The notes: generated by a model not told the origin, from the sequence alone. Counted from the first letter of the stretch, positions 45,954 to 57,738 are shown. The stretch: DNA of 64,000 nucleotides from Pseudomonas sp. Leaf48 (GCF_001421885.1 NZ_LMLH01000031.1:153607-217606); one strand, 5' to 3'. A program made the numbers and translations.

Positions 45954-45975
45954 CTCAAAGGGGTCTTGCGGTCGA

Positions 45976-47346
45976 TCAGATACGTTTGGCTTGCTCTACA
46001 GCGTTACCGATGTAGTTCGCCGGGGTGAGCAACTTCAGCTCTGCCTTGGCGGCGGCCGGCATGTCCAGGCCGTCGATGAAAGTCTGCAACGCTTCCGGGC
46101 TGATGCCCTTGCCGCGGGTCAATTCTTTCAGCTTCTCGTACGGGTTTTCGATGTTGTAGCGGCGCATCACGGTCTGGATCGGCTCGGCCAGGACTTCCCA
46201 GCAGGCGTCCAGGTCAGCGGCGATTTTCTGCTCGTTGAGCTCCAGCTTGCTGATGCCCTTGAGGCTGGCTTCGTACGCGATCACGCTGTGGGCGAAGCCG
46301 ACACCGAGGTTGCGCAGTACGGTGGAGTCGGTCAGGTCGCGCTGCCAGCGGGAGATCGGCAGCTTGCTCGCCAGGTGCTGGAAAAGCGCGTTGGCGATGC
46401 CCAGGTTGCCTTCGGAGTTTTCGAAGTCGATCGGGTTGACCTTGTGCGGCATGGTCGACGAGCCGATTTCGCCAGCGATGGTGCGTTGCTTGAAATAACC
46501 CAGGGAGATGTAGCCCCAGATGTCGCGGTCGAAGTCGATCAGGATGGTGTTGAAGCGTGCGATCGCGTCGAACAGCTCGGCGATGTAGTCGTGCGGTTCG
46601 ATCTGCGTGGTGTACGGGTTGAAGCCCAGACCCAGCTCGTCTTCGATGAAGGCGCGGGCGTTGGCTTCCCAGTCGATCTCGGGGTAGGCCGACAGGTGGG
46701 CGTTGTAGTTGCCGACAGCGCCGTTGATCTTGCCCAGCAGCGGAACGGCAGCGACCTGAGCGATCTGGCGCTCCAGGCGGTAAACCACGTTGGCCAGTTC
46801 TTTGCCCAGGGTGGTCGGCGAGGCCGGTTGGCCGTGGGTGCGCGACAGCATCGGCACGTCGGCGAAACGGATGGCCAGTTCGCGGATGGCGTTGGCGGTC
46901 TGGCGCATCAGCGGCAGCATCACATCATCACGGCCTTCGCGCAGCATCAGGGCGTGGGACAGGTTGTTGATGTCCTCGCTGGTGCAGGCAAAGTGGATGA
47001 ATTCGCTGACCTTGGCCAGTTCCGGCAGCTTGGCCGCCTGCTCCTTGAGCAGGTATTCGATGGCTTTGACGTCGTGGTTGGTGGTGCGCTCGATCTCTTT
47101 GACGCGCTCGGCATGCTCCAGAGAGAAGTTTTCCGCCAAGGTGTTCAACACCGCGTTGGCTTGCGCGGAGAACGCCGGCACTTCGCTGATGGCAGGGTGA
47201 GCGGCCAGGCGCTGGAGCCAGCGCACTTCAACCAGGACACGGGCACGGATCAGGCCGTACTCGCTGAAAATTGGGCGCAGGGCCTGGGTTTTGCCGGCGT
47301 AGCGGCCGTCAACAGGGGAAACCGCAGTGAGCGAAGAAAGCTGCAT
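45976..47346 (-). CDS. purB: adenylosuccinate lyase
   Basis: Acts twice in purine synthesis: cleaves SAICAR to AICAR and adenylosuccinate to AMP, releasing fumarate. The 456-residue protein has the fumarase/lyase signature SSTMPHKVNP and the ERTTNHDVKAIEYLLK and SRTHGQPASPTTLGKE segments. The ATG at 47346 (MQLSSLTAVSPVDGRY) matches the family; an upstream in-frame extension is ignored. It may be transcribed from its own promoter in the hflD-purB gap. Confidence 0.97.
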   Translation of the reverse strand: MQLSSLTAVSPVDGRYAGKTQALRPIFSEYGLIRARVLVEVRWLQRLAAHPAISEVPAFSAQANAVLNTLAENFSLEHAERVKEIERTTNHDVKAIEYLLKEQAAKLPELAKVSEFIHFACTSEDINNLSHALMLREGRDDVMLPLMRQTANAIRELAIRFADVPMLSRTHGQPASPTTLGKELANVVYRLERQIAQVAAVPLLGKINGAVGNYNAHLSAYPEIDWEANARAFIEDELGLGFNPYTTQIEPHDYIAELFDAIARFNTILIDFDRDIWGYISLGYFKQRTIAGEIGSSTMPHKVNPIDFENSEGNLGIANALFQHLASKLPISRWQRDLTDSTVLRNLGVGFAHSVIAYEASLKGISKLELNEQKIAADLDACWEVLAEPIQTVMRRYNIENPYEKLKELTRGKGISPEALQTFIDGLDMPAAAKAELKLLTPANYIGNAVEQAKRI

Positions 47347-47386
47347 GGGGTGTTCTCGGACAGTCGGGCAACGAAATGGGGCGCGT

Positions 47387-47392
47387 ATCATA
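47387..47392 (-). promoter_or_regulatory. candidate -10 of purB
   Basis: Minus-strand TATGAT, 41 bp before the purB ATG, preceded by a T-rich stretch. The -35 is poor, so this is tentative. Confidence 0.3.
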
Positions 47393-47473
47393 CATGAAAA
47401 AATCCGCCGGTCCGTCGCCAACTGACCGGCGTATTACGCGTTACAGATTACAAAAGCATGTTGCGGGCGCGGT

Positions 47474-48097
47474 TCAGCTGCTGCGCATCAGCGGATAAAG
47501 CTCTTTGAGCAGCTTGCGCCGGCTGACCACCAGCTGCCAGCGATGCCCGCCCAGCTGCCGCCACAGGCGTGCCGAACGGATACCGGCGAGCAGCAGGGCG
47601 CGAATTTTCGAGGCATTGCTCGGTTGTTGCAGGTTACGCATGTCGCCGTGCACCTGGATGCGTTGGCGCAAGGTGCTCAGGGTATCCTGGTACAGCGCGC
47701 CACAGGCGGCGATCACGTTTTCGTGAGCCGGGCCAAAGTGTTCGACCTGGGACTGGATTTGCGGCAGGCGCTTACCGATCACGTCGAGCATGTCGCCGCG
47801 CTTGGCCAACTGACGCTCCAGGCCAAGCATGGCCAGGGCATAACGCAAGGGTTCGCGCTGCAGGGCGCTTGGATCGCGTTCGAGGGCGCCGATCAAGGCA
47901 CGATAGCCTTCGCGCAGATTGATATCGTCGCCGCCGTAGACTTCCAGGGTGTCCTTGGGATCGCGAATCAACAGGCTACCCAGCATGCAGGTCAGGCCGG
48001 CTTCGTTGGTCTGGCCGGTCTTGGCGATCTTGTCGACCAGCACGGCGGCGAGAAACACGCCGCCCAGCGCCGTCAGTTGTTCCTGGGTGGGAGTCAT
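47474..48097 (-). CDS. hflD: high-frequency lysogenization protein HflD homolog
   Basis: A 207-residue mainly helical membrane-associated protein; in E. coli HflD binds lambda CII and slows its action, and its ordinary cell role is unclear. The start MTPTQEQLTALGGVFLAAVLVDKIAKTG and the C-terminus GIRSARLWRQLGGHRWQLVVSRRKLLKE are typical. Its start overlaps the mnmA stop by 4 bases, the usual mnmA-hflD-purB arrangement. Confidence 0.93.
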   Translation of the reverse strand: MTPTQEQLTALGGVFLAAVLVDKIAKTGQTNEAGLTCMLGSLLIRDPKDTLEVYGGDDINLREGYRALIGALERDPSALQREPLRYALAMLGLERQLAKRGDMLDVIGKRLPQIQSQVEHFGPAHENVIAACGALYQDTLSTLRQRIQVHGDMRNLQQPSNASKIRALLLAGIRSARLWRQLGGHRWQLVVSRRKLLKELYPLMRSS

Positions 48098-49227
48098 TGC
48101 GCCTGGCCTTTACTGGTCCATGGCTCTGCCACTTCAATGACGCCGCCGCCCAGGCAGATTTCGCCGTCGTAGAACACCACGGACTGGCCCGGGGTGACTG
48201 CGCGCTGCGGGTCATCGAAAGTCGCACGGTAACCGGTGGCGGTCTTTTCCAGGGTGCAGGGCTGGTCGCTCTGGCGATAGCGGACCTTGGCGGTCAGCCT
48301 GCGCGGCTGGCTCAGGTCGATCGGGTTGACCCAATAGATGTCCGAAGCGAGCAGGGCGCGGGAGAACAGCCAGGGGTGATCATTGCCCTGGCCGACGATC
48401 AGCTCGTTGTGTTCCAGGTCCTTGATCAATACGTACCACGGCTCGTCACTGGCGTCTTTCAAGCCGCCGATGCCCAGGCCCTGGCGCTGGCCGATGGTGT
48501 GGTACATCAGGCCGTGGTGACGGCCGATGATCTCGCCTTCGGTGGTCTTGATCTCGCCCGGCTGGGCCGGCAGGTACTGCTTGAGGAAGTCACTGAAGCG
48601 GCGCTCGCCGATAAAGCAGATTCCGGTGGAGTCCTTTTTCTTCGCGGTCGCCAGTTCGTATTTCTCGGCAATCGCGCGCACTTCGGGTTTTTCCAGTTCG
48701 CCGACCGGGAACAGGGTCTTGGCGATCTGCTCGCCGCCGACGGCGTGCAGGAAGTAGCTCTGGTCCTTGTTCGCGTCCAGGCCCTTGAGCAGTTCGGTGC
48801 GGCCGTCGATGTCGCGGCGACGCACGTAGTGACCGGTGGCAATCAGGTCGGCGCCAAGCATCATGGCGTAGTCGAGGAACGCCTTGAACTTGATCTCGCG
48901 GTTGCACAGGATATCCGGGTTCGGCGTGCGGCCGGCCTTGTATTCGGCCAGGAAGTGCTCGAACACGTTATCCCAGTACTCGGCGGCGAAGTTGGCGGTG
49001 TGCAGCTTGATGCCAATCTTGTCGCACACGGCCTGGGCGTCCGCCAGATCATCCATGGCGGTGCAGTATTCGGTTCCGTCGTCTTCTTCCCAGTTCTTCA
49101 TGAACAGGCCTTCCACCTCATATCCCTGCTCGATCAGCAGAAGGGCGGAAACGGAAGAGTCCACGCCGCCGGACATGCCGACAATGACGCGCTTCTTTTG
49201 TGTGTCAGAAGGGGCTGGATCACGCAT
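48094..49227 (-). CDS. mnmA: tRNA-specific 2-thiouridylase MnmA
   Basis: Adds sulfur to U34 of Lys, Glu and Gln tRNAs, using ATP and the Tus relay. The 377-residue protein has the PP-loop SGGVDSSVSA, the first catalytic Cys in RTPNPDILCN and the second in DSTGICFIGE. The N-terminal ATPase and C-terminal beta-barrel regions are both present. It is the first gene of the mnmA-hflD operon and 59 bp after the Nudix gene. Confidence 0.96.
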   Translation of the reverse strand: MRDPAPSDTQKKRVIVGMSGGVDSSVSALLLIEQGYEVEGLFMKNWEEDDGTEYCTAMDDLADAQAVCDKIGIKLHTANFAAEYWDNVFEHFLAEYKAGRTPNPDILCNREIKFKAFLDYAMMLGADLIATGHYVRRRDIDGRTELLKGLDANKDQSYFLHAVGGEQIAKTLFPVGELEKPEVRAIAEKYELATAKKKDSTGICFIGERRFSDFLKQYLPAQPGEIKTTEGEIIGRHHGLMYHTIGQRQGLGIGGLKDASDEPWYVLIKDLEHNELIVGQGNDHPWLFSRALLASDIYWVNPIDLSQPRRLTAKVRYRQSDQPCTLEKTATGYRATFDDPQRAVTPGQSVVFYDGEICLGGGVIEVAEPWTSKGQAQ

Positions 49228-49286
49228 AGGGATTCAATGAGTGTCTTGAAAAAGGACGAGATTCTAACAGGCTCAAGCCTGCAAGG

Positions 49287-49733
49287 CTAAAGAGAAGGAC
49301 GGATCAGTTCGAGGCCGAAGTGATGGCCGGCCAGGTAATCGTCGATGCAGCGGATGATCAGCTCGCTGCGCCAATGGTCGCGCTGCTCGATTAATTCGTC
49401 GCGGGTCAGCCACTTGGCGCCGACGATGCCGTCGTCCAGTTGGTAATCGGGGCGGTGTTGCAGCGGTTTGGCGATGAAGCAGACTCGCTGATAAGTCACG
49501 CCGTTGCTTGGGGCGGTGTAGAGATAAATTCCCACCACGCCGGTGGCTTCGACGTCCCAGCCGGTTTCTTCGAGGGTTTCGCGTACGGCGGCTTCGGTCA
49601 GGGTTTCATTCGGATCCAGATGGCCGGCAGGCTGATTGAGCACCACACGTCCGTGCTTGAGTTCCTCGACCATCAGGAAGCGGCCGTTGTCTTCGACGAT
49701 GGTGGCGACGGTGATGTGGGGTTTCCAGTCCAT
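49287..49733 (-). CDS. Nudix hydrolase, NudJ-like
   Basis: A 148-residue phosphohydrolase. The Nudix box GX5EX7REUXEEXGU is complete (GHLDPNETLTEAAVRETLEE then TGW). Position next to mnmA and length match NudJ of gamma-proteobacteria, which removes phosphate from thiamine pyrophosphate precursors and nucleoside triphosphates; the substrate here is inferred. Confidence 0.85.
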   Translation of the reverse strand: MDWKPHITVATIVEDNGRFLMVEELKHGRVVLNQPAGHLDPNETLTEAAVRETLEETGWDVEATGVVGIYLYTAPSNGVTYQRVCFIAKPLQHRPDYQLDDGIVGAKWLTRDELIEQRDHWRSELIIRCIDDYLAGHHFGLELIRPSL

Positions 49734-49768
49734 GAAGTTTCCTCAAATTCTGAATATTGAAACACGGT

Positions 49769-49864
49769 CAATGTGGGAGCGGGCTTGCTCGCGAAAGCGG
49801 CGGTTCAGTCAATGGAGATGTTCAATGATAAACCGCATTCGCGAGCAAGCCCGCTCCCACATTG
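49769..49864. repeat. REPIN-like element, GAGCGGGCTTGCTCGCGAA family
   Basis: Arms 49769-49800 and 49833-49864 (32 nt) match at 31 of 32 positions around a 32-nt loop. Same family as 13919 and 57243. Confidence 0.88.
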
Positions 49865-49880
49865 GATCTTTGGTGGGGCC

Positions 49881-49916
49881 AAAAACACAAACCCCGGCAC
49901 ATGGCCGGGGTTTGTG
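49881..49916 (-). terminator. terminator of idh
   Basis: Thirteen-bp stem CACAAACCCCGGC/GCCGGGGTTTGTG (49886-49898 and 49904-49916), followed on the minus strand by five T, 17 bp past the idh stop. Confidence 0.92.
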
Positions 49917-49932
49917 ATGTTCCCTTACAACC

Positions 49933-52158
<2,226 letters not shown>

Positions 52159-52391
52159 ATTCGGATTAACTCTCTCTTCTTTGCTAAAGCGTGCGCAGAA
52201 ACTCGAGGGGCGCCGGGTAAGCGCGTTCGTTCAAAGTCATCCATGAGCCGAATATCGAGATTTCGTTGCTGTGATGTTGGGTGCATCAGTAGGGCGTCAA
52301 GTGGCCGGGATGCTGTAGCAGGCCGGCTTGCCGGGCGGAAACTGTCGTCGTAGAGCCGTTCCGCCGTCGTGACCCTTTAGTCAGCGGCCGC

Positions 52392-52397
52392 ATTATA
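52392..52397 (-). promoter_or_regulatory. candidate -10 of idh in the idh-icd intergenic region
   Basis: Minus-strand TATAAT preceded by TATG (partial extended -10), 234 bp before idh; the -35 is weak. The 52159-52651 gap otherwise shows only scattered GC-rich inverted sequence and no clear icd promoter. Confidence 0.4.
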
Positions 52398-52651
52398 CAT
52401 AGGTAGCTGGCATTCTGCCGATGCTTCAGATGCAATGATTCTCGTCCATTGGTCTAAAGGTCGCAGGAGCGGGGCCGGTGCAAGGTCAATGCTTATCCCG
52501 GGTTTTGGCATTTTTGCCTTTGCTTTCAAGCTTGTAGTGCGCCCGTTGCAAGGCTTTACCGCAGATGACAGGAACATAGGGTTTGCGCGCCGATTTAACT
52601 GGGTTACGCTCGAACCAAGCCAGATGTTCAATCCAATCAATGGAGTTCAGC

Positions 52652-53908
52652 ATGGGTTACAAGAAGATTCAGGTTCCAGCTGTCGGCGACAAAATCACCG
52701 TCAATGCAGACCATTCTCTCAATGTTCCGAATAACCCGATCATTCCCTTCATCGAAGGCGACGGTATTGGCGTTGATATCAGCCCCGTCATGATCAAGGT
52801 TGTCGATGCTGCCGTTAAAAAGGCCTACGGCGACGAGCGCAAGATTTCCTGGATGGAAGTGTACGCCGGGGAAAAAGCGACCCAGGTTTACGATCAGGAC
52901 ACCTGGCTGCCTCAGGAAACCCTGGACGCAGTCAAGGATTACGTGGTTTCGATCAAGGGCCCGCTGACCACTCCGGTCGGTGGCGGCATCCGTTCGTTGA
53001 ACGTTGCACTGCGCCAGCAACTGGACCTGTACGTCTGCCTGCGTCCGGTGCGCTGGTTCGAAGGCGTGCCGAGCCCGGTCAAGAAGCCAGGCGACGTCGA
53101 CATGACGATCTTCCGTGAGAACTCCGAAGACATCTACGCCGGTATTGAATGGAAGGCCGGCTCGCCGGAGGCGACCAAGGTCATCAAGTTCCTTAAAGAG
53201 GAAATGGGCGTCACCAAGATCCGTTTCGATGAAAACTGCGGTATCGGCGTCAAGCCGGTGTCCCTGGAAGGCACCAAGCGTCTGGCGCGCAAGGCGCTGC
53301 AGTATGTGGTCGACAACGACCGCGACTCGCTGACCATCGTGCACAAAGGCAACATCATGAAGTTCACCGAAGGTGCCTTCAAGGAGTGGGCCTACGAAGT
53401 GGCGGCTGAAGAGTTCGGCGCGACCCTGCTCGACGGTGGCCCGTGGATGCAGTTCAAGAACCCGAAAACCGGCAAGAACGTTGTCGTCAAGGATGCCATC
53501 GCCGACGCCATGCTCCAGCAGATCCTGCTGCGCCCGGCTGAATACGATGTCATCGCGACCCTGAACCTCAACGGCGACTACCTCTCCGACGCCCTGGCGG
53601 CGGAAGTGGGCGGTATCGGTATTGCGCCGGGCGCCAACCTGTCCGACACCGTGGCCATGTTCGAAGCCACCCACGGTACTGCACCGAAATACGCGGGCAA
53701 GGACCAGGTCAACCCGGGTTCGCTGATCCTGTCGGCAGAAATGATGCTGCGTCACATGGGCTGGACCGAAGCGGCCGACCTGATCATCAAGGGCACCAAC
53801 GGGGCGATTTCCGCCAAGACCGTGACCTATGACTTCGAGCGCTTGATGGATGGAGCCAAGCTGGTTTCTTCCTCCGGCTTCGGCGATGCGCTGATCTCGC
53901 ACATGTAA
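52652..53908 (+). CDS. icd: dimeric NADP-dependent isocitrate dehydrogenase
   Basis: TCA-cycle isocitrate dehydrogenase of the E. coli type, 418 residues. GGIRSLNVALRQ places Ser115 at the position of E. coli Ser113, the site that AceK phosphorylates to divert isocitrate into the glyoxylate shunt. FRENSEDIYAG and NLNGDYLSDALAA are the substrate and cofactor segments. The ATG at 52652 follows GGAG; a 23-codon upstream extension is not used. A strong terminator follows. Confidence 0.97.
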   Translation: MGYKKIQVPAVGDKITVNADHSLNVPNNPIIPFIEGDGIGVDISPVMIKVVDAAVKKAYGDERKISWMEVYAGEKATQVYDQDTWLPQETLDAVKDYVVSIKGPLTTPVGGGIRSLNVALRQQLDLYVCLRPVRWFEGVPSPVKKPGDVDMTIFRENSEDIYAGIEWKAGSPEATKVIKFLKEEMGVTKIRFDENCGIGVKPVSLEGTKRLARKALQYVVDNDRDSLTIVHKGNIMKFTEGAFKEWAYEVAAEEFGATLLDGGPWMQFKNPKTGKNVVVKDAIADAMLQQILLRPAEYDVIATLNLNGDYLSDALAAEVGGIGIAPGANLSDTVAMFEATHGTAPKYAGKDQVNPGSLILSAEMMLRHMGWTEAADLIIKGTNGAISAKTVTYDFERLMDGAKLVSSSGFGDALISHM

Positions 53909-53925
53909 GCGAGCGGCAGTCATGC

Positions 53926-53964
53926 AAAAAACCGCCCGGCTCAATCGAGCCGGGCGGTTTTTTT
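53926..53964 (+). terminator. bidirectional terminator between icd and cspD
   Basis: Long stem centred on ACCGCCCGGCTC/GAGCCGGGCGGT with AATC loop, flanked by A and T runs, so it can end both the icd transcript and the convergent cspD transcript. Confidence 0.92.
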
Positions 53965-53987
53965 ATGACTGGGATGACGGTGTGGTC

Positions 53988-54254
53988 TTAAGCCGTAACG
54001 GTCTGTTGTGCAGCGGGTGCCGTGGAATTCAGGCTGTCCACGGGGTTGCCGATGTTGACTGCGTGCAGGCCCTTGGGCCCCTGGATAATCTCGAATACAA
54101 CAGCTTGACCGGCTTTCAGGGTTTTATAGCCATCCATCTGGATGGCGGAAAAGTGGGCAAACAGATCGTCTGTGTTGCCGTCTTCATTTATGAAACCGTA
54201 ACCCTTGGCGTTGTTGAACCATTTGACCTTGCCGCTGACCTTGACGCCTGACAT
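53988..54254 (-). CDS. cspD: cold-shock-domain protein CspD
   Basis: An 88-residue protein with one cold-shock domain (about 5-72): RNP1 KGYGFI and RNP2 LFAHFSAI are present. CspD in E. coli binds single-stranded DNA and slows replication in stationary phase. The ATG at 54254 has AGAGGGAG upstream; the longer frame has no site. It is divergent from clpS, the usual arrangement. Confidence 0.93.
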   Translation of the reverse strand: MSGVKVSGKVKWFNNAKGYGFINEDGNTDDLFAHFSAIQMDGYKTLKAGQAVVFEIIQGPKGLHAVNIGNPVDSLNSTAPAAQQTVTA

Positions 54255-54477
54255 ACCAACTCCCTCTGCAACAGACTCCATCACTGGAGTATCATCCAGT
54301 ACATCCGCAGTCGTATCTGAAAATAAGATTGACTCCGCGGACCTTTTTTACCCACTGTGGGCTCTATTGGTTGTAACACCGTTTTGCCGATAGTCAAGCA
54401 GACCCGGCACTCGGAGTTGAAAACGCTGATAGCCGCCCCCACCACTGTAATTGAACAACAGACGAACCTTTCTTTCC

Positions 54478-54861
54478 ATGCATGCAATCAGCCAGATTCG
54501 ACTAACATTCAATCAGGATCGCCCGACTCTCCAGAAGGATCGCCCGGAGGAACACGACGACGATTCCGCAGGCATTGCTGTTCAGGAGGCCAAGCCTGCT
54601 TTACAGGCACCGCCGATGTACAAGGTGGTTTTGTTCAATGATGACTACACACCGATGGATTTCGTCGTCGAAGTGCTCGAGGTGTTTTTTAACCTGAATC
54701 GCGAGCTGGCGACCAAGGTCATGCTGGCCGTCCACACAGAAGGGCGGGCAGTATGTGGAGTGTTTACCCGGGACATCGCCGAGACCAAGGCCATGCAGGT
54801 CAACCAGTACGCCAGGGAAAGCCAGCATCCGCTACTCTGTGAAATCGAGAAGGACGGTTAA
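54478..54861 (+). CDS. clpS: ClpS adaptor for ClpAP proteolysis
   Basis: A 127-residue adaptor that delivers N-end-rule substrates to ClpA. The core YKVVLFNDDYTPMDFVVEVL (about 60-79) with the DDYTPM substrate pocket is intact. The N-terminal arm holds an unusual direct repeat: AGGATCGCCCG at 54515-54525 and again at 54536-54546, giving a 7-codon duplication (QDRP...KDRP). By recall, other Pseudomonas ClpS go straight from QDRP to the acidic stretch. It is 30 bp before clpA. Confidence 0.95.
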   Translation: MHAISQIRLTFNQDRPTLQKDRPEEHDDDSAGIAVQEAKPALQAPPMYKVVLFNDDYTPMDFVVEVLEVFFNLNRELATKVMLAVHTEGRAVCGVFTRDIAETKAMQVNQYARESQHPLLCEIEKDG

Positions 54862-54891
54862 TCGCCGGACACTTGGGTATGAGGTGAAGCT

Positions 54892-57162
54892 ATGTTAAAC
54901 CGCGAGCTCGAAGTCACCCTCAATCTTGCCTTCAAGGAAGCACGCTCGAAGCGTCATGAATTCATGACCGTCGAGCATCTCCTGCTGGCCCTATTGGACA
55001 ATGAGGCTGCCGCCACCGTTTTGCGTGCGTGCGGCGCGAACCTCGACAAACTCAAGCATGACCTGCAGGAGTTCATCGACTCCACCACGCCACTGATCCC
55101 CGTTCATGACGAGGACCGCGAAACCCAGCCAACCCTGGGCTTCCAGCGTGTACTGCAGCGTGCCGTGTTTCACGTACAGAGCTCGGGCAAACGCGAAGTG
55201 ACTGGCGCCAACGTGCTGGTCGCGATCTTCAGTGAGCAAGAGAGTCAGGCAGTGTTCCTGCTTAAACAGCAGAGCGTTGCGCGCATCGATGTCGTCAACT
55301 ATATCGCCCATGGCATTTCCAAGGTGCCGGGGCATGGCGATCACTCTGAAGGTGAGCAGGATATGCAGGACGACGAGGGCGGTGAATCTTCTTCCTCGGG
55401 CAATCCTCTGGATGCTTATGCCAGCAACCTCAACGAACTCGCGCGCCAGGGTCGGATCGATCCACTGGTGGGGCGCGAACTGGAAGTCGAACGCGTAGCG
55501 CAGATCCTGGCGCGTCGGCGCAAGAACAATCCGCTGCTGGTTGGCGAGGCGGGCGTGGGTAAAACCGCGATTGCCGAAGGCCTGGCCAAGCGCATCGTCG
55601 ACAACCAGGTGCCGGACCTGCTGGCCAACAGCGTGGTGTATTCCCTTGACCTGGGAGCCTTGCTGGCCGGTACCAAATACCGCGGTGATTTCGAGAAGCG
55701 CTTCAAGGCGTTGCTCAATGAACTGAAAAAACGCCCGCAGGCGATCCTGTTCATCGACGAAATCCACACCATCATTGGTGCCGGTGCCGCCTCTGGCGGT
55801 GTCATGGACGCCTCGAACCTGCTCAAGCCGTTGCTGTCGTCGGGTGATATCCGTTGCATCGGCTCGACCACGTTCCAGGAATTTCGCGGAATCTTCGAGA
55901 AGGACCGTGCCCTGGCCCGGCGTTTCCAGAAGGTCGATGTGTCCGAGCCTTCGGTGGAAGACACCATCGGCATCCTGCGCGGCCTGAAGGGGCGCTTCGA
56001 GTCCCATCACAATATCGAATACAGTGATGAGGCCTTGCGCGCCGCTGCCGAACTGGCTTCGCGCTATATCAATGACCGGCACATGCCGGACAAGGCCATC
56101 GATGTCATCGACGAGGCGGGTGCCTATCAGCGCCTGCAGCCCGTGGAAATGCGCGTCAAGCGCATTGAAGTGCCGCAAGTCGAGGATATCGTCGCGAAAA
56201 TTGCGCGAATTCCGCCAAAACACGTCACCAGTTCCGACAAGGAACTGCTGCGTAACCTTGAGCGTGACCTGAAGCTGACCGTGTTCGGTCAGGACGCGGC
56301 GATCGACTCGCTGGCAACCGCGATCAAATTGTCGCGCGCTGGCCTGAAGTCGCCTGACAAGCCTGTCGGTTCGTTCCTGTTCGCAGGGCCGACCGGTGTC
56401 GGTAAAACCGAAGCGGCGCGTCAACTGGCCAAGGCGCTGGGCGTCGAGCTGATTCGCTTCGACATGTCCGAGTACATGGAGCGCCACACCGTATCGCGTC
56501 TGATCGGTGCGCCTCCGGGTTATGTCGGGTTCGATCAGGGCGGTCTGCTGACCGAAGCCATCACCAAGCAGCCACACTGCGTGCTGTTGCTCGATGAAAT
56601 CGAGAAGGCGCATCCGGAAGTCTTCAACCTGCTGCTGCAGGTCATGGACCACGGTACCCTGACCGATAACAACGGGCGCAAGGCGGATTTCCGTAACGTG
56701 ATCGTCATCATGACGACCAACGCCGGTGCCGAAACCGCAGCCCGAGCTTCGATCGGTTTCACGTTCCAGGATCACTCGTCCGACGCGATGGAAGTGATCA
56801 AGAAGAGCTTCACGCCAGAGTTCCGCAACCGTCTGGATACCATTATCCAGTTTGGTCGCCTCAGTCATGAGGTCATCAAGAGCGTGGTGGACAAGTTCCT
56901 CACCGAGCTTCAGGCGCAGTTGGAAGACAAGCGTGTGTTGCTGGAAGTCACCGATGCCGCCCGCAGCTGGCTGGCAGCCGGTGGTTACGACTCGGCCATG
57001 GGCGCTCGTCCGATGGCTCGCCTGATCCAGGACAAGATCAAGCGTCCGCTGGCGGAGGAGATCCTCTTTGGCGAACTGGCCGAACACGGCGGTGTGGTAC
57101 ACATCGACATCAAGGACGGCGAGCTGACCTTCGAGTTCGAGACCACGGCCGAGATGGCTTGA
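54892..57162 (+). CDS. clpA: ATP-dependent protease unfoldase ClpA
   Basis: A 756-residue AAA+ unfoldase that feeds ClpP. Order: N-domain (1-150) that binds ClpS, an acidic linker, AAA module 1 with Walker A GEAGVGKT (218-225), AAA module 2 with Walker A GPTGVGKT (499-506), and the ClpP-docking loop IGF in RASIGFTFQ. Both modules look intact. Ribosome-binding site GAGGTG. Normally co-transcribed with clpS. Confidence 0.97.
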   Translation: MLNRELEVTLNLAFKEARSKRHEFMTVEHLLLALLDNEAAATVLRACGANLDKLKHDLQEFIDSTTPLIPVHDEDRETQPTLGFQRVLQRAVFHVQSSGKREVTGANVLVAIFSEQESQAVFLLKQQSVARIDVVNYIAHGISKVPGHGDHSEGEQDMQDDEGGESSSSGNPLDAYASNLNELARQGRIDPLVGRELEVERVAQILARRRKNNPLLVGEAGVGKTAIAEGLAKRIVDNQVPDLLANSVVYSLDLGALLAGTKYRGDFEKRFKALLNELKKRPQAILFIDEIHTIIGAGAASGGVMDASNLLKPLLSSGDIRCIGSTTFQEFRGIFEKDRALARRFQKVDVSEPSVEDTIGILRGLKGRFESHHNIEYSDEALRAAAELASRYINDRHMPDKAIDVIDEAGAYQRLQPVEMRVKRIEVPQVEDIVAKIARIPPKHVTSSDKELLRNLERDLKLTVFGQDAAIDSLATAIKLSRAGLKSPDKPVGSFLFAGPTGVGKTEAARQLAKALGVELIRFDMSEYMERHTVSRLIGAPPGYVGFDQGGLLTEAITKQPHCVLLLDEIEKAHPEVFNLLLQVMDHGTLTDNNGRKADFRNVIVIMTTNAGAETAARASIGFTFQDHSSDAMEVIKKSFTPEFRNRLDTIIQFGRLSHEVIKSVVDKFLTELQAQLEDKRVLLEVTDAARSWLAAGGYDSAMGARPMARLIQDKIKRPLAEEILFGELAEHGGVVHIDIKDGELTFEFETTAEMA

Positions 57163-57183
57163 CGTTAAGCCGCAACAAAACAG

Positions 57184-57207
57184 AAAGGCGCCGAAAGGCG
57201 CCTTTTT
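57184..57207 (+). terminator. terminator of clpSA
   Basis: Stem AAAGGCGCC/GGCGCCTTT with GAAA loop (57184-57205), then a T run, 22 bp after the clpA stop. Confidence 0.9.
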
Positions 57208-57242
57208 GCTGTGTGCCGATTTTCAGGATTCACACATACCCC

Positions 57243-57332
57243 TGTGGGAGCGGGCTTGCTCGCGAAAGCGGTGGGTCAGTCAACATCGATGGTGAATGTC
57301 AGGCCGCCTTCGCGAGCAAGCCCGCTCCCACA
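57243..57332. repeat. REPIN-like element, GAGCGGGCTTGCTCGCGAA family
   Basis: Arms 57243-57271 and 57304-57332 (29 nt), one mismatch, 32-nt loop. Closely similar to the element at 49769. Confidence 0.88.
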
Positions 57333-57366
57333 TTGGCCTGGTGTGCTGCATCAAATCCCAGGCAAA

Positions 57367-57393
57367 CAAAAACGCCCGGCATAGGCCGGGCGT
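57367..57393 (-). terminator. terminator of infA
   Basis: Stem ACGCCCGGC/GCCGGGCGT (57372-57380 and 57385-57393), followed on the minus strand by a T run, 16 bp past the infA stop. Confidence 0.9.
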
Positions 57394-57408
57394 CTTGTAT
57401 TGACTTGA

Positions 57409-57627
57409 TTAACGGGCGCGGTAAGTGATGCGCCCTTTGCTCAAGTCATAGGGAGTCAGCTCTACGCGCACTTTGTCGCCGGTAAGAATACGGATGTAGT
57501 TCTTGCGCATCTTGCCGGAGATGTGCGCGGTTACGACGTGCCCATTTTCCAACTCCACACGAAACATGGTGTTGGGCAGGGTGTCGACGACAGTGCCTTC
57601 CATTTCGAAGCTGTCTTCTTTCGACAT
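57409..57627 (-). CDS. infA: translation initiation factor IF-1
   Basis: A 72-residue OB-fold protein that blocks the ribosomal A site during initiation. The whole sequence from [19 protein letters not shown] to KGRITYRAR is the conserved IF-1 form. The ATG at 57627 gives exactly the family length; the 22-codon upstream frame is a shadow. Confidence 0.97.
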
Positions 57628-57738
57628 GCAGTAAAGCCCTCGGTGTCCAATGAATGGCCCGGTGCAACTGCGCCAGGCAAAAGCGGCGTGCATTGTGCCC
57701 GAAAAGTGGGGTTCAAGCCAAGGGGTTTAGGGAATGCT

